This document shows positions 16,103 through 22,047 of a stretch of DNA of 24,499 nt, in pieces; position 1 is the first letter of the stretch; each line of letters opens with the position of its first letter. The DNA lies in the NCBI GenBank assembly GCA_020058565.1, contig JAGVDT010000022.1, positions 1 through 24,499 on the forward strand. The letters are read 5' to 3'. This DNA is from Minisyncoccota bacterium. Lineage in GTDB: Bacteria > Patescibacteriota > Minisyncoccia > Phycocordibacterales > UBA2100. The notes beneath the pieces were generated by a model that did no database searches, was not told the origin of the DNA, and saw nothing but the letters and a program-made list of their open reading frames with translations. The position numbers were made by a program, and so were the translations under genes.

Positions 16103-16105
16103 CAT
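16079..16105 (-). promoter_or_regulatory. Promoter of the HAD gene, probably leaderless
   Basis: Reading the minus strand, ATGACA (16105-16100) is followed after 15 bp by a perfect TATAAT (16084-16079), then 7 nt and the ATG at 16071. The spacer is short, but the -10 is consensus. The start point would fall on or next to the start codon. Confidence 0.6.
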
Positions 16106-16109
16106 ATCT

Positions 16110-16832
16110 ATGATCTACAAAGTACTTTTGCCAACCTCAGGCACCGGATCGCGCTTGAAAGACATCACCAAAAACACCAATAAATCGTTGGTGCCTATTG
16201 CGGGAAAGCCGACTATCGAATACATACTATCGTCTTATCCAAAGGAGGTGCCGATTGTGGTGACGCTTGGGTATCTGGGGCAGAGTGTCAAAGACTATCT
16301 CGAAGGCAACCATCCTGAAAGAACGTTTGAATTCGTCTGGGTAGACAAATATGAAGGGCCTGGCTCAAGCCTTGGCTACTCCATGCTTAAGGCAAAAGAA
16401 AATCTGCAGTGTCCTTTTATATTTCATGCTTGTGATGGGGTATTCGTCGAACCGATACCTGCACCGGAGTACAACTGGATGGGCGGGTTTGTCGATGATT
16501 GGAATACGACAGACCTTCCTCTCGCACAGTATCGTTCTCAGTCCATGAAAGATGGGGTCATTACACATCTCAATGATCGCGGAGTGCCCGGATTTGATTC
16601 GCTCCACATTGGTCTCGATGGTATCTACGACTACCAGCGGTATTGGGAAATATTGCAGGCTATATATGACAAAGATCCAAATGACGCGCAGATATCGGAT
16701 GTTCCTATACTCGATACGATGCTCAAAGAGGGAATCGAATTCAAATGGATTCCCTATAAAGTCTGGCTCGACACGGGAAACCTCGATGCGCTTGCAAGGA
16801 CGGAAAAGTTTCTCAAGTCTCTCGAAAAATAA
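16110..16832 (+). CDS. Sugar-1-phosphate nucleotidyltransferase
   Basis: This 240-residue protein has the signature LLPTSGTGSRLKDITKNTNK with G11-x-G13-x-R15 and K25, then LVPIAGKPTIEYIL, the metal Asp in CDGVF (D109) and VWLDTGN near the end. It activates a sugar-1-phosphate with an NTP. It aligns without gaps over its first 110 residues to the N-terminal domain of the fusion at 10760 (roughly 40% identical by eye), sharing HPER.F.FV.VDK..GPGS..GYS. It retains the catalytic residues the fusion has lost. Donor base and sugar cannot be assigned. Its stop codon lies inside the terminator of the opposing gene. Confidence 0.85.
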   Translation: MIYKVLLPTSGTGSRLKDITKNTNKSLVPIAGKPTIEYILSSYPKEVPIVVTLGYLGQSVKDYLEGNHPERTFEFVWVDKYEGPGSSLGYSMLKAKENLQCPFIFHACDGVFVEPIPAPEYNWMGGFVDDWNTTDLPLAQYRSQSMKDGVITHLNDRGVPGFDSLHIGLDGIYDYQRYWEILQAIYDKDPNDAQISDVPILDTMLKEGIEFKWIPYKVWLDTGNLDALARTEKFLKSLEK

Positions 16833-16859
16833 AAAAGCCCATCGATTGCTCGACGGGCT
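16825..16859 (-). terminator. Rho-independent terminator of the IMPase-family gene
   Basis: A 10-bp stem with one A-C mismatch (16836-16845 with 16850-16859, loop TTGC) is followed on the minus strand by T5-A-T5 (16835-16825). It starts 24 nt beyond the minus-strand stop codon. The plus-strand side has no T-run, so it should stop only minus-strand transcripts. It overlaps the last codons and stop of the opposing nucleotidyltransferase gene. Confidence 0.75.
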
Positions 16860-16883
16860 GAAAGTCATCAACAATACTGTCAA

Positions 16884-17816
16884 TCAGGATTCTTCATACG
16901 CGGCGAGTAATTTTCCGCACAGAAGTTCCAGGATGGCCGTCGAGTTGGCGGTCACCAGGAAATCGCAACCGACCGGGTCCAGTGCGTCGTGTTCGACGAG
17001 TGTATCCGAATCTTTTCGAAAGCCTCGTACGTATCCTCCGGCCTGAACTACCAGGAGCGCTCCTGCGAAATCCCAGGGGCCGCCTTTGGCTGTTGAGATA
17101 GAGCCCGCTGCGACCTTGGCGCCGTTGGCGACGAGCGCGTGCATGAAGCCATTGCTGCCGGGCACCTGGTACTTGATGTCAGTCATCACAAGTAATGTTT
17201 TCAACGCGACCATTTGACGTTTGTTGAGGCCGCCTTGGAAATCATGGGTGACATCGAGAAATATGTAGTCTTTCTTACCCAAAGGTCTTTCTCGATCAGT
17301 CCATTCTTTTCCGACTTGGAAAGGCCCTGCTTCATCGCCTGGGCCAAAGTGCCAAAGAAGCTCTGTGGGGGTATCGGCAGTTGCGTACCAGATACGTCCT
17401 AGTGCTGGTTCACCGATCACGCACGTACGCAACCGCCTTGCCTTACGATTGTAGAGGGCACAGATTACTGTCGAGGTTGACGACCCTGTAGCCATTGCCC
17501 CAGTACCGTCCATCGGATCGTTATGAAATTCGAAATCGAATTCCGTTTCTCCGGTGTCGGATTCTTCTGAGCGCATGCCAACTCCAGGCGTGCCTCGCAA
17601 CAACTCAAGCATTGCTGCTTCGCTTCGGTCGTCGGTTGGAGTCACTAGTGTTCCGTCGGCGCTTTTCAGCGTCGAATCGGTAGCTTTGCCCTGAGCGGGT
17701 ATGATTTCGTACATTCCAGCCACGACTGCCTGAATCTGGCGCTGGAGTATCGCTGATTCATCCACGGCATATTTCCTTCTGTGTGAAGATCTCGGCCTTC
17801 GCCGTCGAGGCACCAT
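16884..17816 (-). CDS. Inositol-monophosphatase-family phosphatase
   Basis: This 310-residue protein has the metal-site signatures of the IMPase/FBPase/CysQ superfamily: VGMRSEESD, HNDPMDGTGAMA (the D-P-x-D-G-T motif) and KGGPWDFAGALLVVQAGG (the W-D-x-A-G motif). These are Mg2+-dependent, Li+-sensitive phosphatases acting on inositol phosphates, sugar phosphates or PAP. Here it most likely removes a phosphate from an intermediate of the neighbouring sugar pathway. The N terminus (MVPRRRRPRSSHRRK) is unusually arginine-rich; a -10-like CATACT 6 nt before this ATG supports it, but a later start near DESAILQ cannot be excluded. A strong terminator follows it. Confidence 0.82.
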   Translation of the reverse strand: MVPRRRRPRSSHRRKYAVDESAILQRQIQAVVAGMYEIIPAQGKATDSTLKSADGTLVTPTDDRSEAAMLELLRGTPGVGMRSEESDTGETEFDFEFHNDPMDGTGAMATGSSTSTVICALYNRKARRLRTCVIGEPALGRIWYATADTPTELLWHFGPGDEAGPFQVGKEWTDRERPLGKKDYIFLDVTHDFQGGLNKRQMVALKTLLVMTDIKYQVPGSNGFMHALVANGAKVAAGSISTAKGGPWDFAGALLVVQAGGYVRGFRKDSDTLVEHDALDPVGCDFLVTANSTAILELLCGKLLAAYEES

Positions 17817-17822
17817 ACCATT

Positions 17823-17828
17823 AGTATG
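17823..17828 (-). promoter_or_regulatory. -10 box (CATACT) of the IMPase-family gene, probably leaderless
   Basis: On the minus strand CATACT is 6 nt before the ATG at 17816, the same geometry as other promoters in this window. No convincing -35 was found. Confidence 0.4.
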
Positions 17829-17851
17829 CGTTTTGTCCAGAGGACAGGGCT

Positions 17852-17857
17852 TATGCT
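17852..17857 (+). promoter_or_regulatory. -10 box (TATGCT) of the epimerase gene
   Basis: TATGCT lies 11 nt before the ATG at 17869 in the 52-bp divergent gap. Upstream TTGTCC (17833-17838) is -35-like but only 13 bp away, so the assignment is weak. Any transcript would have a leader of a few bases. Confidence 0.35.
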
Positions 17858-17868
17858 ACCTTGGATGG

Positions 17869-18759
17869 ATGCAGGTCCTCGTTACCGGAGCGGCGGGTTT
17901 TATCGGCGGCAGCCTCGTAAAGCGCCTGCTGGACGATGGCCATACGGTGGTTGGGCTCGACAGGTTTTCTCGTGGAAAGCCGGAAGATGTGCCCAGATTA
18001 ACCTATGTACAGGGTGACGTGCGCTCCTCGGATATCGCGCCGTATTTTGATGGCGTAGACGCGGTATTTCATTTGGCCGCGCGCAACTCCATCCGTAAAT
18101 GCGAAGATGACCCCGAGGCCGCTAAGGATATCAACGAACACGGTACGGAGAATGTCTTTTCGATGTGCTTAGAAAAAGATGTCGGGAAAGTGATGTACGC
18201 TTCGTCGGCCGTGCTCGACCAAGCGGACACCAGAAATTCCGTCTATGCAAAAACCAAGGCCGCTAACGAGGCGGCTGCCAGGCGATTTCAAGAAAAAGGT
18301 CTCGTTACCGTCGGACTGCGCTACTACAATACGTATGGTCCCGGAGATCATCTGTCGGCGGTAGGGAAATTCATCGAGGCACTCGTCAAAGGCGAGAGGC
18401 CGTGGCTCTATGAAGGGGATGAAAAAAACAAGCGTGATTTCATTTTTCTAGACGATATCCATGATTTTCATCTGCTGAGTCTGAGTGACCAGCGCGTCAA
18501 TAATAAAGTCTGGAGTATCGGAACGGGCAAAAACCATTCGATCAGAGATGTACTCGATGCGGTGCAAAAAGTAATGGGCACGAGTGTTGAGCCCGAAGTA
18601 CGCCCGCGGATACCCGGGGACATGCCGCGAGAAATGCAGGCCGATATTTCTGCCGCGCGCTCTCTCGGCTGGGAGCCCAAAGTCGACTTGGAAGAAGGCA
18701 TTAGGCGGACGGTTCCTTATGTGCGGAACGAGTTCGGTATAATAGCGAGATTGCCATGA
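17869..18759 (+). CDS. NAD-dependent epimerase/dehydratase (GalE-like extended SDR)
   Basis: This 296-residue protein starts at the ATG at 17869 (MQVLVTGAAGFIGGSLVKRL); in-frame codons before it have no family match. It has the GxxGxxG loop (GAAGFIG), HLAARNSIRKCEDDPE, the catalytic Ser region YASSAVLD, Y-x3-K in YAKTKAANE, and RYYNTYGPGDHLSA, which is typical of nucleotide-sugar epimerases. C-terminal DFIFLDDIHDFHLL and SLGWEPKVDLEEGI complete the fold. It is shorter than GalE (about 338 residues). It probably converts a nucleotide sugar (UDP- or GDP-linked) to an epimer or keto form. It overlaps the next gene by 4 nt. Confidence 0.87.
   Translation: MQVLVTGAAGFIGGSLVKRLLDDGHTVVGLDRFSRGKPEDVPRLTYVQGDVRSSDIAPYFDGVDAVFHLAARNSIRKCEDDPEAAKDINEHGTENVFSMCLEKDVGKVMYASSAVLDQADTRNSVYAKTKAANEAAARRFQEKGLVTVGLRYYNTYGPGDHLSAVGKFIEALVKGERPWLYEGDEKNKRDFIFLDDIHDFHLLSLSDQRVNNKVWSIGTGKNHSIRDVLDAVQKVMGTSVEPEVRPRIPGDMPREMQADISAARSLGWEPKVDLEEGIRRTVPYVRNEFGIIARLP
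18738..18743 (+). promoter_or_regulatory. Internal -10 box (TATAAT) before the methyltransferase
   Basis: A perfect TATAAT sits inside the last codons of the epimerase, 12 nt before the ATG at 18756. The -35 is poor (TTCCTT at 19 bp). It may give extra transcription of the methyltransferase. Confidence 0.35.
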
Positions 18760-19406
18760 CCTTTATTTTCCAAACCAACCGACATCTTCTCCTGAAGCTT
18801 ATCGAAAAGCATGCCCACGTAGTAAAAGGCAAGACGCTTGATGTGGGCTCAGGGCCACTCCCGCGATACCGGCATTTGTTTAAAAACTCCACGGAGTACG
18901 TGAAAATGGATATTTTCGAAGACCCAAACGTGGACGTGGTTGGATTTGCCGAAAATATTCCGTTTCCGGATGGCTCGTTTGATTCGATTGTATGCACGGA
19001 AACCCTAAACGACGTGTTTGAGCCGACAAAAGCTTTTGCGGAATTCAACCGTGTTCTCAAGAAAGGCGGTATCGCATTGATCTCTGCAACGAATATAGCC
19101 CGCACAAACGACAGTCCTACGGAGTTTTGGCGTTTTACCAGGAATGGTCTTGAACAGCTCGCCATACGGAACGGGTTTTCTGTGGAAACCATGGACCAGC
19201 GAGGGGCTTTCTGGAGTACACGGGCTCAGCTTATGGTAGCTTACTGGATCACGCGGCTCAACGCATATAACCGCTGGTATTCGCGATTATTCGCCATATT
19301 TGCTTCCGTATATGGCAAGTTCTCAATATGGCTCGATACTTACGAGCGAGGTAATGCCAAACGCTCATTTACCAACGGATACGTGATGATTGCTCGCAAG
19401 GAATAA
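18756..19406 (+). CDS. Class I SAM-dependent methyltransferase
   Basis: This 216-residue methyltransferase-11 type protein has the SAM loop TLDVGSGPLPRYRHLF, acidic VKMDIFEDPNVD, an IPFPDGSFDSIVCTETLNDV segment, and the post-motif FNRVLKKGGIALIS. The C-terminal part (WSTRAQLMVAYWITRLNAYN) is aromatic-rich and may sit on the membrane. It likely methylates a glycan or lipid-linked intermediate. It is coupled to the epimerase by ATGA and has a possible promoter of its own. Confidence 0.83.
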   Translation: MTFIFQTNRHLLLKLIEKHAHVVKGKTLDVGSGPLPRYRHLFKNSTEYVKMDIFEDPNVDVVGFAENIPFPDGSFDSIVCTETLNDVFEPTKAFAEFNRVLKKGGIALISATNIARTNDSPTEFWRFTRNGLEQLAIRNGFSVETMDQRGAFWSTRAQLMVAYWITRLNAYNRWYSRLFAIFASVYGKFSIWLDTYERGNAKRSFTNGYVMIARKE

Positions 19407-19614
19407 TTTGTGCACCGACTCATCTCGACGACGGGTATTAAATGAGTCTTGATAACTTTATTACGATCGCACTGCAGCCGGCAAACTGACCTGGGGAGGT
19501 GGGAAGTGCTGTGTGCAAACATGGCCGTTTTCGTTTGCTTGATCGTGGCTCAGGACAGTTCGGGCGGTAAGCTAAGCGTCGTGCAGGATTTCTTTAATAC
19601 GTTATACTCCTGCA
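19407..19614. other. 208-bp intergenic region with a 7-bp stem-loop
   Basis: This is the longest gene-free gap outside the repeat cassette. Just after the methyltransferase stop, GACTCAT (19417-19423) and ATGAGTC (19442-19448) form a perfect 7-bp stem around an 18-nt loop, followed by a moderately T-rich stretch, possibly a weak terminator. The middle (19480-19590) is G-rich with no ORF or RNA family I recognise. The right end carries the promoter of the FkbM gene. Confidence 0.3.
19603..19608 (+). promoter_or_regulatory. -10 box (TATACT) of the FkbM gene, probably leaderless
   Basis: TATACT is followed by 6 nt (CCTGCA) and the ATG at 19615. CGTGCA 17 bp upstream is a weak -35 candidate. The 6-nt spacing matches several other promoters here. 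Confidence 0.5.
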
Positions 19615-20307
19615 ATGCAAGAACAGACAGGGAGCATGTACGGTACTCCGCTTTCCAACTTTCTCAACAGTTCCGATGTGTACGCTCCAAAAAGGGTCCG
19701 CGACAATCAAAGCATCCAAATGATCGGACCATTCCAGAAGGGCGGTTTTTTCACGGATGTCAGAAGTCTAAATGAGGAGAGCGTTGTCTACTCGATGGGC
19801 GTGGGAGACAATATTGAGTGGGATCTTGCCTTGACACGCATGTTTGGTTGCAAAGTTTTCGCGCATGACCCGGATCCACTAGCTGTGGAGTGGTTGCGAA
19901 AACAACAATTACCTAAAACGTTCATCTTCGCGGCAGTTGGCATTTCTGATCACGACGGGGCACTTACGTTTTATCAACCGTATCGTCCGGATAAAATTAA
20001 CAAATCGAGCGTCTTGAAAACTACGAACCCCACAACGCTACCGGTAAAACGGCTCTCCACGCTGATGACTGAGAATGGTCACGACCATATTGATGTCTTG
20101 AAGGTGAACATCGAAGGTGGCGAATTCGACCTTATAGCTGATATTGTAGATCTACCCATTATGCAGTTGATCATAGAATTCCATGGACGATTCTTTCCGT
20201 GGATAGGGTGGTTGAAAACTTTGCTCGCGGAAATGCGTTTACGCATGGCAGGTTTCAGGCTCATTGCACGGGAAGGGGATATACGCACCTATACTCGACA
20301 TACTTAA
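19615..20307 (+). CDS. FkbM-family methyltransferase
   Basis: This 230-residue protein has the FkbM pattern: VVYSMGVGDNIEWDLAL (SAM loop), KVFAHDPDPLAVEWL, AAVGISDHDGALTFY, and the family hallmark HIDVLKVNIEGGEFDLI followed by QLIIEFHG. FkbM enzymes O-methylate sugars, lipids or natural products and are common in surface-glycan loci. The N-terminal ~45 residues precede the SAM fold. It stands alone, transcribed toward the opposing flippase gene with 52 bp between stops. Two short palindromes lie in that gap (20327-20337; 20347-20360), but without T-runs they are not clear terminators. Confidence 0.83.
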   Translation: MQEQTGSMYGTPLSNFLNSSDVYAPKRVRDNQSIQMIGPFQKGGFFTDVRSLNEESVVYSMGVGDNIEWDLALTRMFGCKVFAHDPDPLAVEWLRKQQLPKTFIFAAVGISDHDGALTFYQPYRPDKINKSSVLKTTNPTTLPVKRLSTLMTENGHDHIDVLKVNIEGGEFDLIADIVDLPIMQLIIEFHGRFFPWIGWLKTLLAEMRLRMAGFRLIAREGDIRTYTRHT

Positions 20308-20359
20308 CAGGTCTGGTGACGGAAGGGTGACTGTCACGATGCGCCGGCCTGCAAACAGG

Positions 20360-21640
20360 CTAGGTTATGTGCTCTTTGTGACGGATCGCGCGCCATTGGA
20401 CCACGTATACGAGGGATGTGGTGGCATGGGTCAGAACCGCGCCTATGACTGCCCCCCACAAGCCGTAATGCTGGATCAAAAATATAGCACATAGGGCAGT
20501 AACAATGCTTGGCAGGTTCCACAAATATAGGAGCTTTTTCGGAATGAGCGTCACTCGTGATGCAACGACCGATGAGAGTAGCGCTGTTGTGACTTGCATA
20601 AGAATTGTCAATGAGAAAACGAGCGAAAATGGTACAGCGTCTATGTAATTGGGAAAAAAGAGATAATAGAAAGGATACGCTAGAATACAGTATCCGAGTG
20701 TCAGGGCGATGCCTATAAAAAAAAGAATGATGGTGCGCCGTTTCAAGACTTTGCCCACCACGGCAGTGCTTTGACTAGCCAATTTTGGTGTGGCAAGTGC
20801 CGTCGGTGTGTTGAGAAGAGCGCGTGCCTGCGTCACAGGTGCCAAAGCGAACGTGTATAGAGCGAGTTCTGCAGCACCGAGATAATGATAGACTAGTATC
20901 GAATCGAGTGAGGACAGGAGAATCCCGACGGCACCCACCAGACCGTTGTGCAGAGCGAAGGAAAGGGCACCCGGCTCTATTTCCTTGTTTGGAGGATACT
21001 TTCTAAGCGTGTATCGGAGAGAGAGCCAGCGTGAAAGCGACCACGTTGTGGTATACGCAATAAAAATGATTATCGCGTTATCTGAGATAAAAAGGGCGAG
21101 AGCTAGGGCTGTGGCGGAAAAGATCTGGCCGGCGATACCCAACAGGCTTGAGAGTCGGAAATCTCTCTTGCCTACGAGTACCGCATTGAAGATACCCAAT
21201 GGCTCCATCAGGGGGACAAATATTGCCGCAACGATCATACACCATGCGACTATGGTGTTGCCGTAATAAAAGTAGTAAGTTGCGACAAAGAGTGCGCCGA
21301 GCGATCCGATGAGACCGTATCGTATTTTTGCGGCCAAACCCATGACTACTGTCCCATCCTTGCCTCTAGATACTGCCTGGGTCACTGCTTCGTCCATTCC
21401 GCGCAAAGAAGTAATGGCAAATATGCCAAAGAGGGTTAGGGCATATTTATAGGTACCGTATTCGTGTGGGGAAAAGAGGTTAGCGAAGGCGAGCGCTAGG
21501 CCAAAAGATACTGCGCCGGTGATCACGGATGAGCCCGAGAGCCAAAAGCTGCCGTGGGCGAGGTAGACCATGTCGGTGCCGGTGTATTTTTCGCTCCAGC
21601 GTAGGAGCTGGATGACTTTGTCCTGAAAACGGCGAAACAT
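20360..21640 (-). CDS. Wzx-type polysaccharide flippase (MOP superfamily)
   Basis: This 426-residue integral membrane protein has about 12 hydrophobic segments, the first near FWLSGSSVITGAVSFGLALAF. Early FSPHEYGTYKYALTLFGI matches the 'L.P.E.G.Y..a....' block of polysaccharide-biosynthesis flippases. Charged loops hold KYPPNKEIEPGALSFALHN, and the last segment runs into VVQWRAIRHKE. It would flip the lipid-linked repeat unit assembled by the glycosyltransferases across the membrane. No Wzy polymerase was identified. It diverges from the small coiled-coil gene across 84 bp. Confidence 0.87.
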   Translation of the reverse strand: MFRRFQDKVIQLLRWSEKYTGTDMVYLAHGSFWLSGSSVITGAVSFGLALAFANLFSPHEYGTYKYALTLFGIFAITSLRGMDEAVTQAVSRGKDGTVVMGLAAKIRYGLIGSLGALFVATYYFYYGNTIVAWCMIVAAIFVPLMEPLGIFNAVLVGKRDFRLSSLLGIAGQIFSATALALALFISDNAIIIFIAYTTTWSLSRWLSLRYTLRKYPPNKEIEPGALSFALHNGLVGAVGILLSSLDSILVYHYLGAAELALYTFALAPVTQARALLNTPTALATPKLASQSTAVVGKVLKRRTIILFFIGIALTLGYCILAYPFYYLFFPNYIDAVPFSLVFSLTILMQVTTALLSSVVASRVTLIPKKLLYLWNLPSIVTALCAIFLIQHYGLWGAVIGAVLTHATTSLVYVVQWRAIRHKEHIT

Positions 21641-21646
21641 CAGGCT

Positions 21647-21652
21647 ATCCTA
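21647..21652 (-). promoter_or_regulatory. Candidate -10 box (TAGGAT) of the flippase gene
   Basis: On the minus strand TAGGAT lies 6 nt before the ATG at 21640. A perfect TTGACA is upstream but only 9 bp away, too close to be its -35. A 13-bp inverted repeat, AATTG-TGT-CAATT (21657-21669), overlaps that TTGACA and could be an operator; both assignments are weak. Confidence 0.3.
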
Positions 21653-21690
21653 GCTTAATTGTGTCAATTTTGATAGGAAATATCTTCACC

Positions 21691-21718
21691 TTGCGGACAC
21701 TTCTGCGAGGCATATAAT
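21691..21718 (+). promoter_or_regulatory. Consensus promoter of the coiled-coil gene, leaderless
   Basis: TTGCGG (21691-21696), a 16-bp spacer and a perfect TATAAT (21713-21718) are followed by only 6 nt before the ATG at 21725. This is the clearest sigma70-type promoter in the window and predicts an mRNA starting at the start codon. Confidence 0.7.
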
Positions 21719-21724
21719 CCCTCT

Positions 21725-21988
21725 ATGGCTAATAAAGATACTCTTGAAGTCAAAATTGACGCCCTCACTTTGCTGGTTGAAAAGGGGTTTGGGGCCGTTG
21801 CCGACGATGTCGCGCATATCAAACAAACTATGACCACCAAAGCTGATCTCGAGAAGCTCGCTACCAAAGAGCAGCTAAGCGCCGTTCAAATGCAGGTCAA
21901 TTCTATCGAAAATCAATTGCGACAGGCTCGGACTGAAATCCGACTCGGGGATTTGGAAGAAAAAGTATTTGGTGAGTTACGAAGATAA
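21725..21988 (+). CDS. Small coiled-coil protein of unknown function
   Basis: This 87-residue protein has no signal peptide or membrane segment. Hydrophobic residues recur with heptad-like spacing (LEVKIDALTLLVEKGF, VAHIKQTM, LEKLATKEQLSAVQMQV, IENQLRQARTEI), predicting one long amphipathic helix or coiled coil, and it ends GDLEEKVFGELRR. Similar short coiled-coil proteins occur in CPR genomes, but no function is known to me. It has its own strong promoter and is not tightly coupled to neighbours, suggesting a housekeeping or structural role unrelated to glycan synthesis. Confidence 0.65.
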   Translation: MANKDTLEVKIDALTLLVEKGFGAVADDVAHIKQTMTTKADLEKLATKEQLSAVQMQVNSIENQLRQARTEIRLGDLEEKVFGELRR

Positions 21989-22035
21989 GTGGTTTATTTT
22001 TGCCAATACTTCTGGCGTCGCCGCACCCTTTTTGT

Positions 22036-22041
22036 TAGATT
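22036..22041 (+). promoter_or_regulatory. Candidate -10 box (TAGATT) of the fusion gene
   Basis: TAGATT is followed by 6 nt before the GTG at 22048, consistent with the leaderless pattern. The -35 is poor. Confidence 0.35.
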
Positions 22042-22047
22042 GCTTAC

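Noticed and set aside
20308..20359. Bidirectional terminator between the FkbM and flippase genes
   Set aside because: Two short palindromes exist, but the stems are 5 bp and lack T-tracts.
21657..21669. Operator site (AATTG-TGT-CAATT)
   Set aside because: Only 5-bp arms of A/T-rich sequence; easily found by chance, so kept only as a note in the promoter entry.
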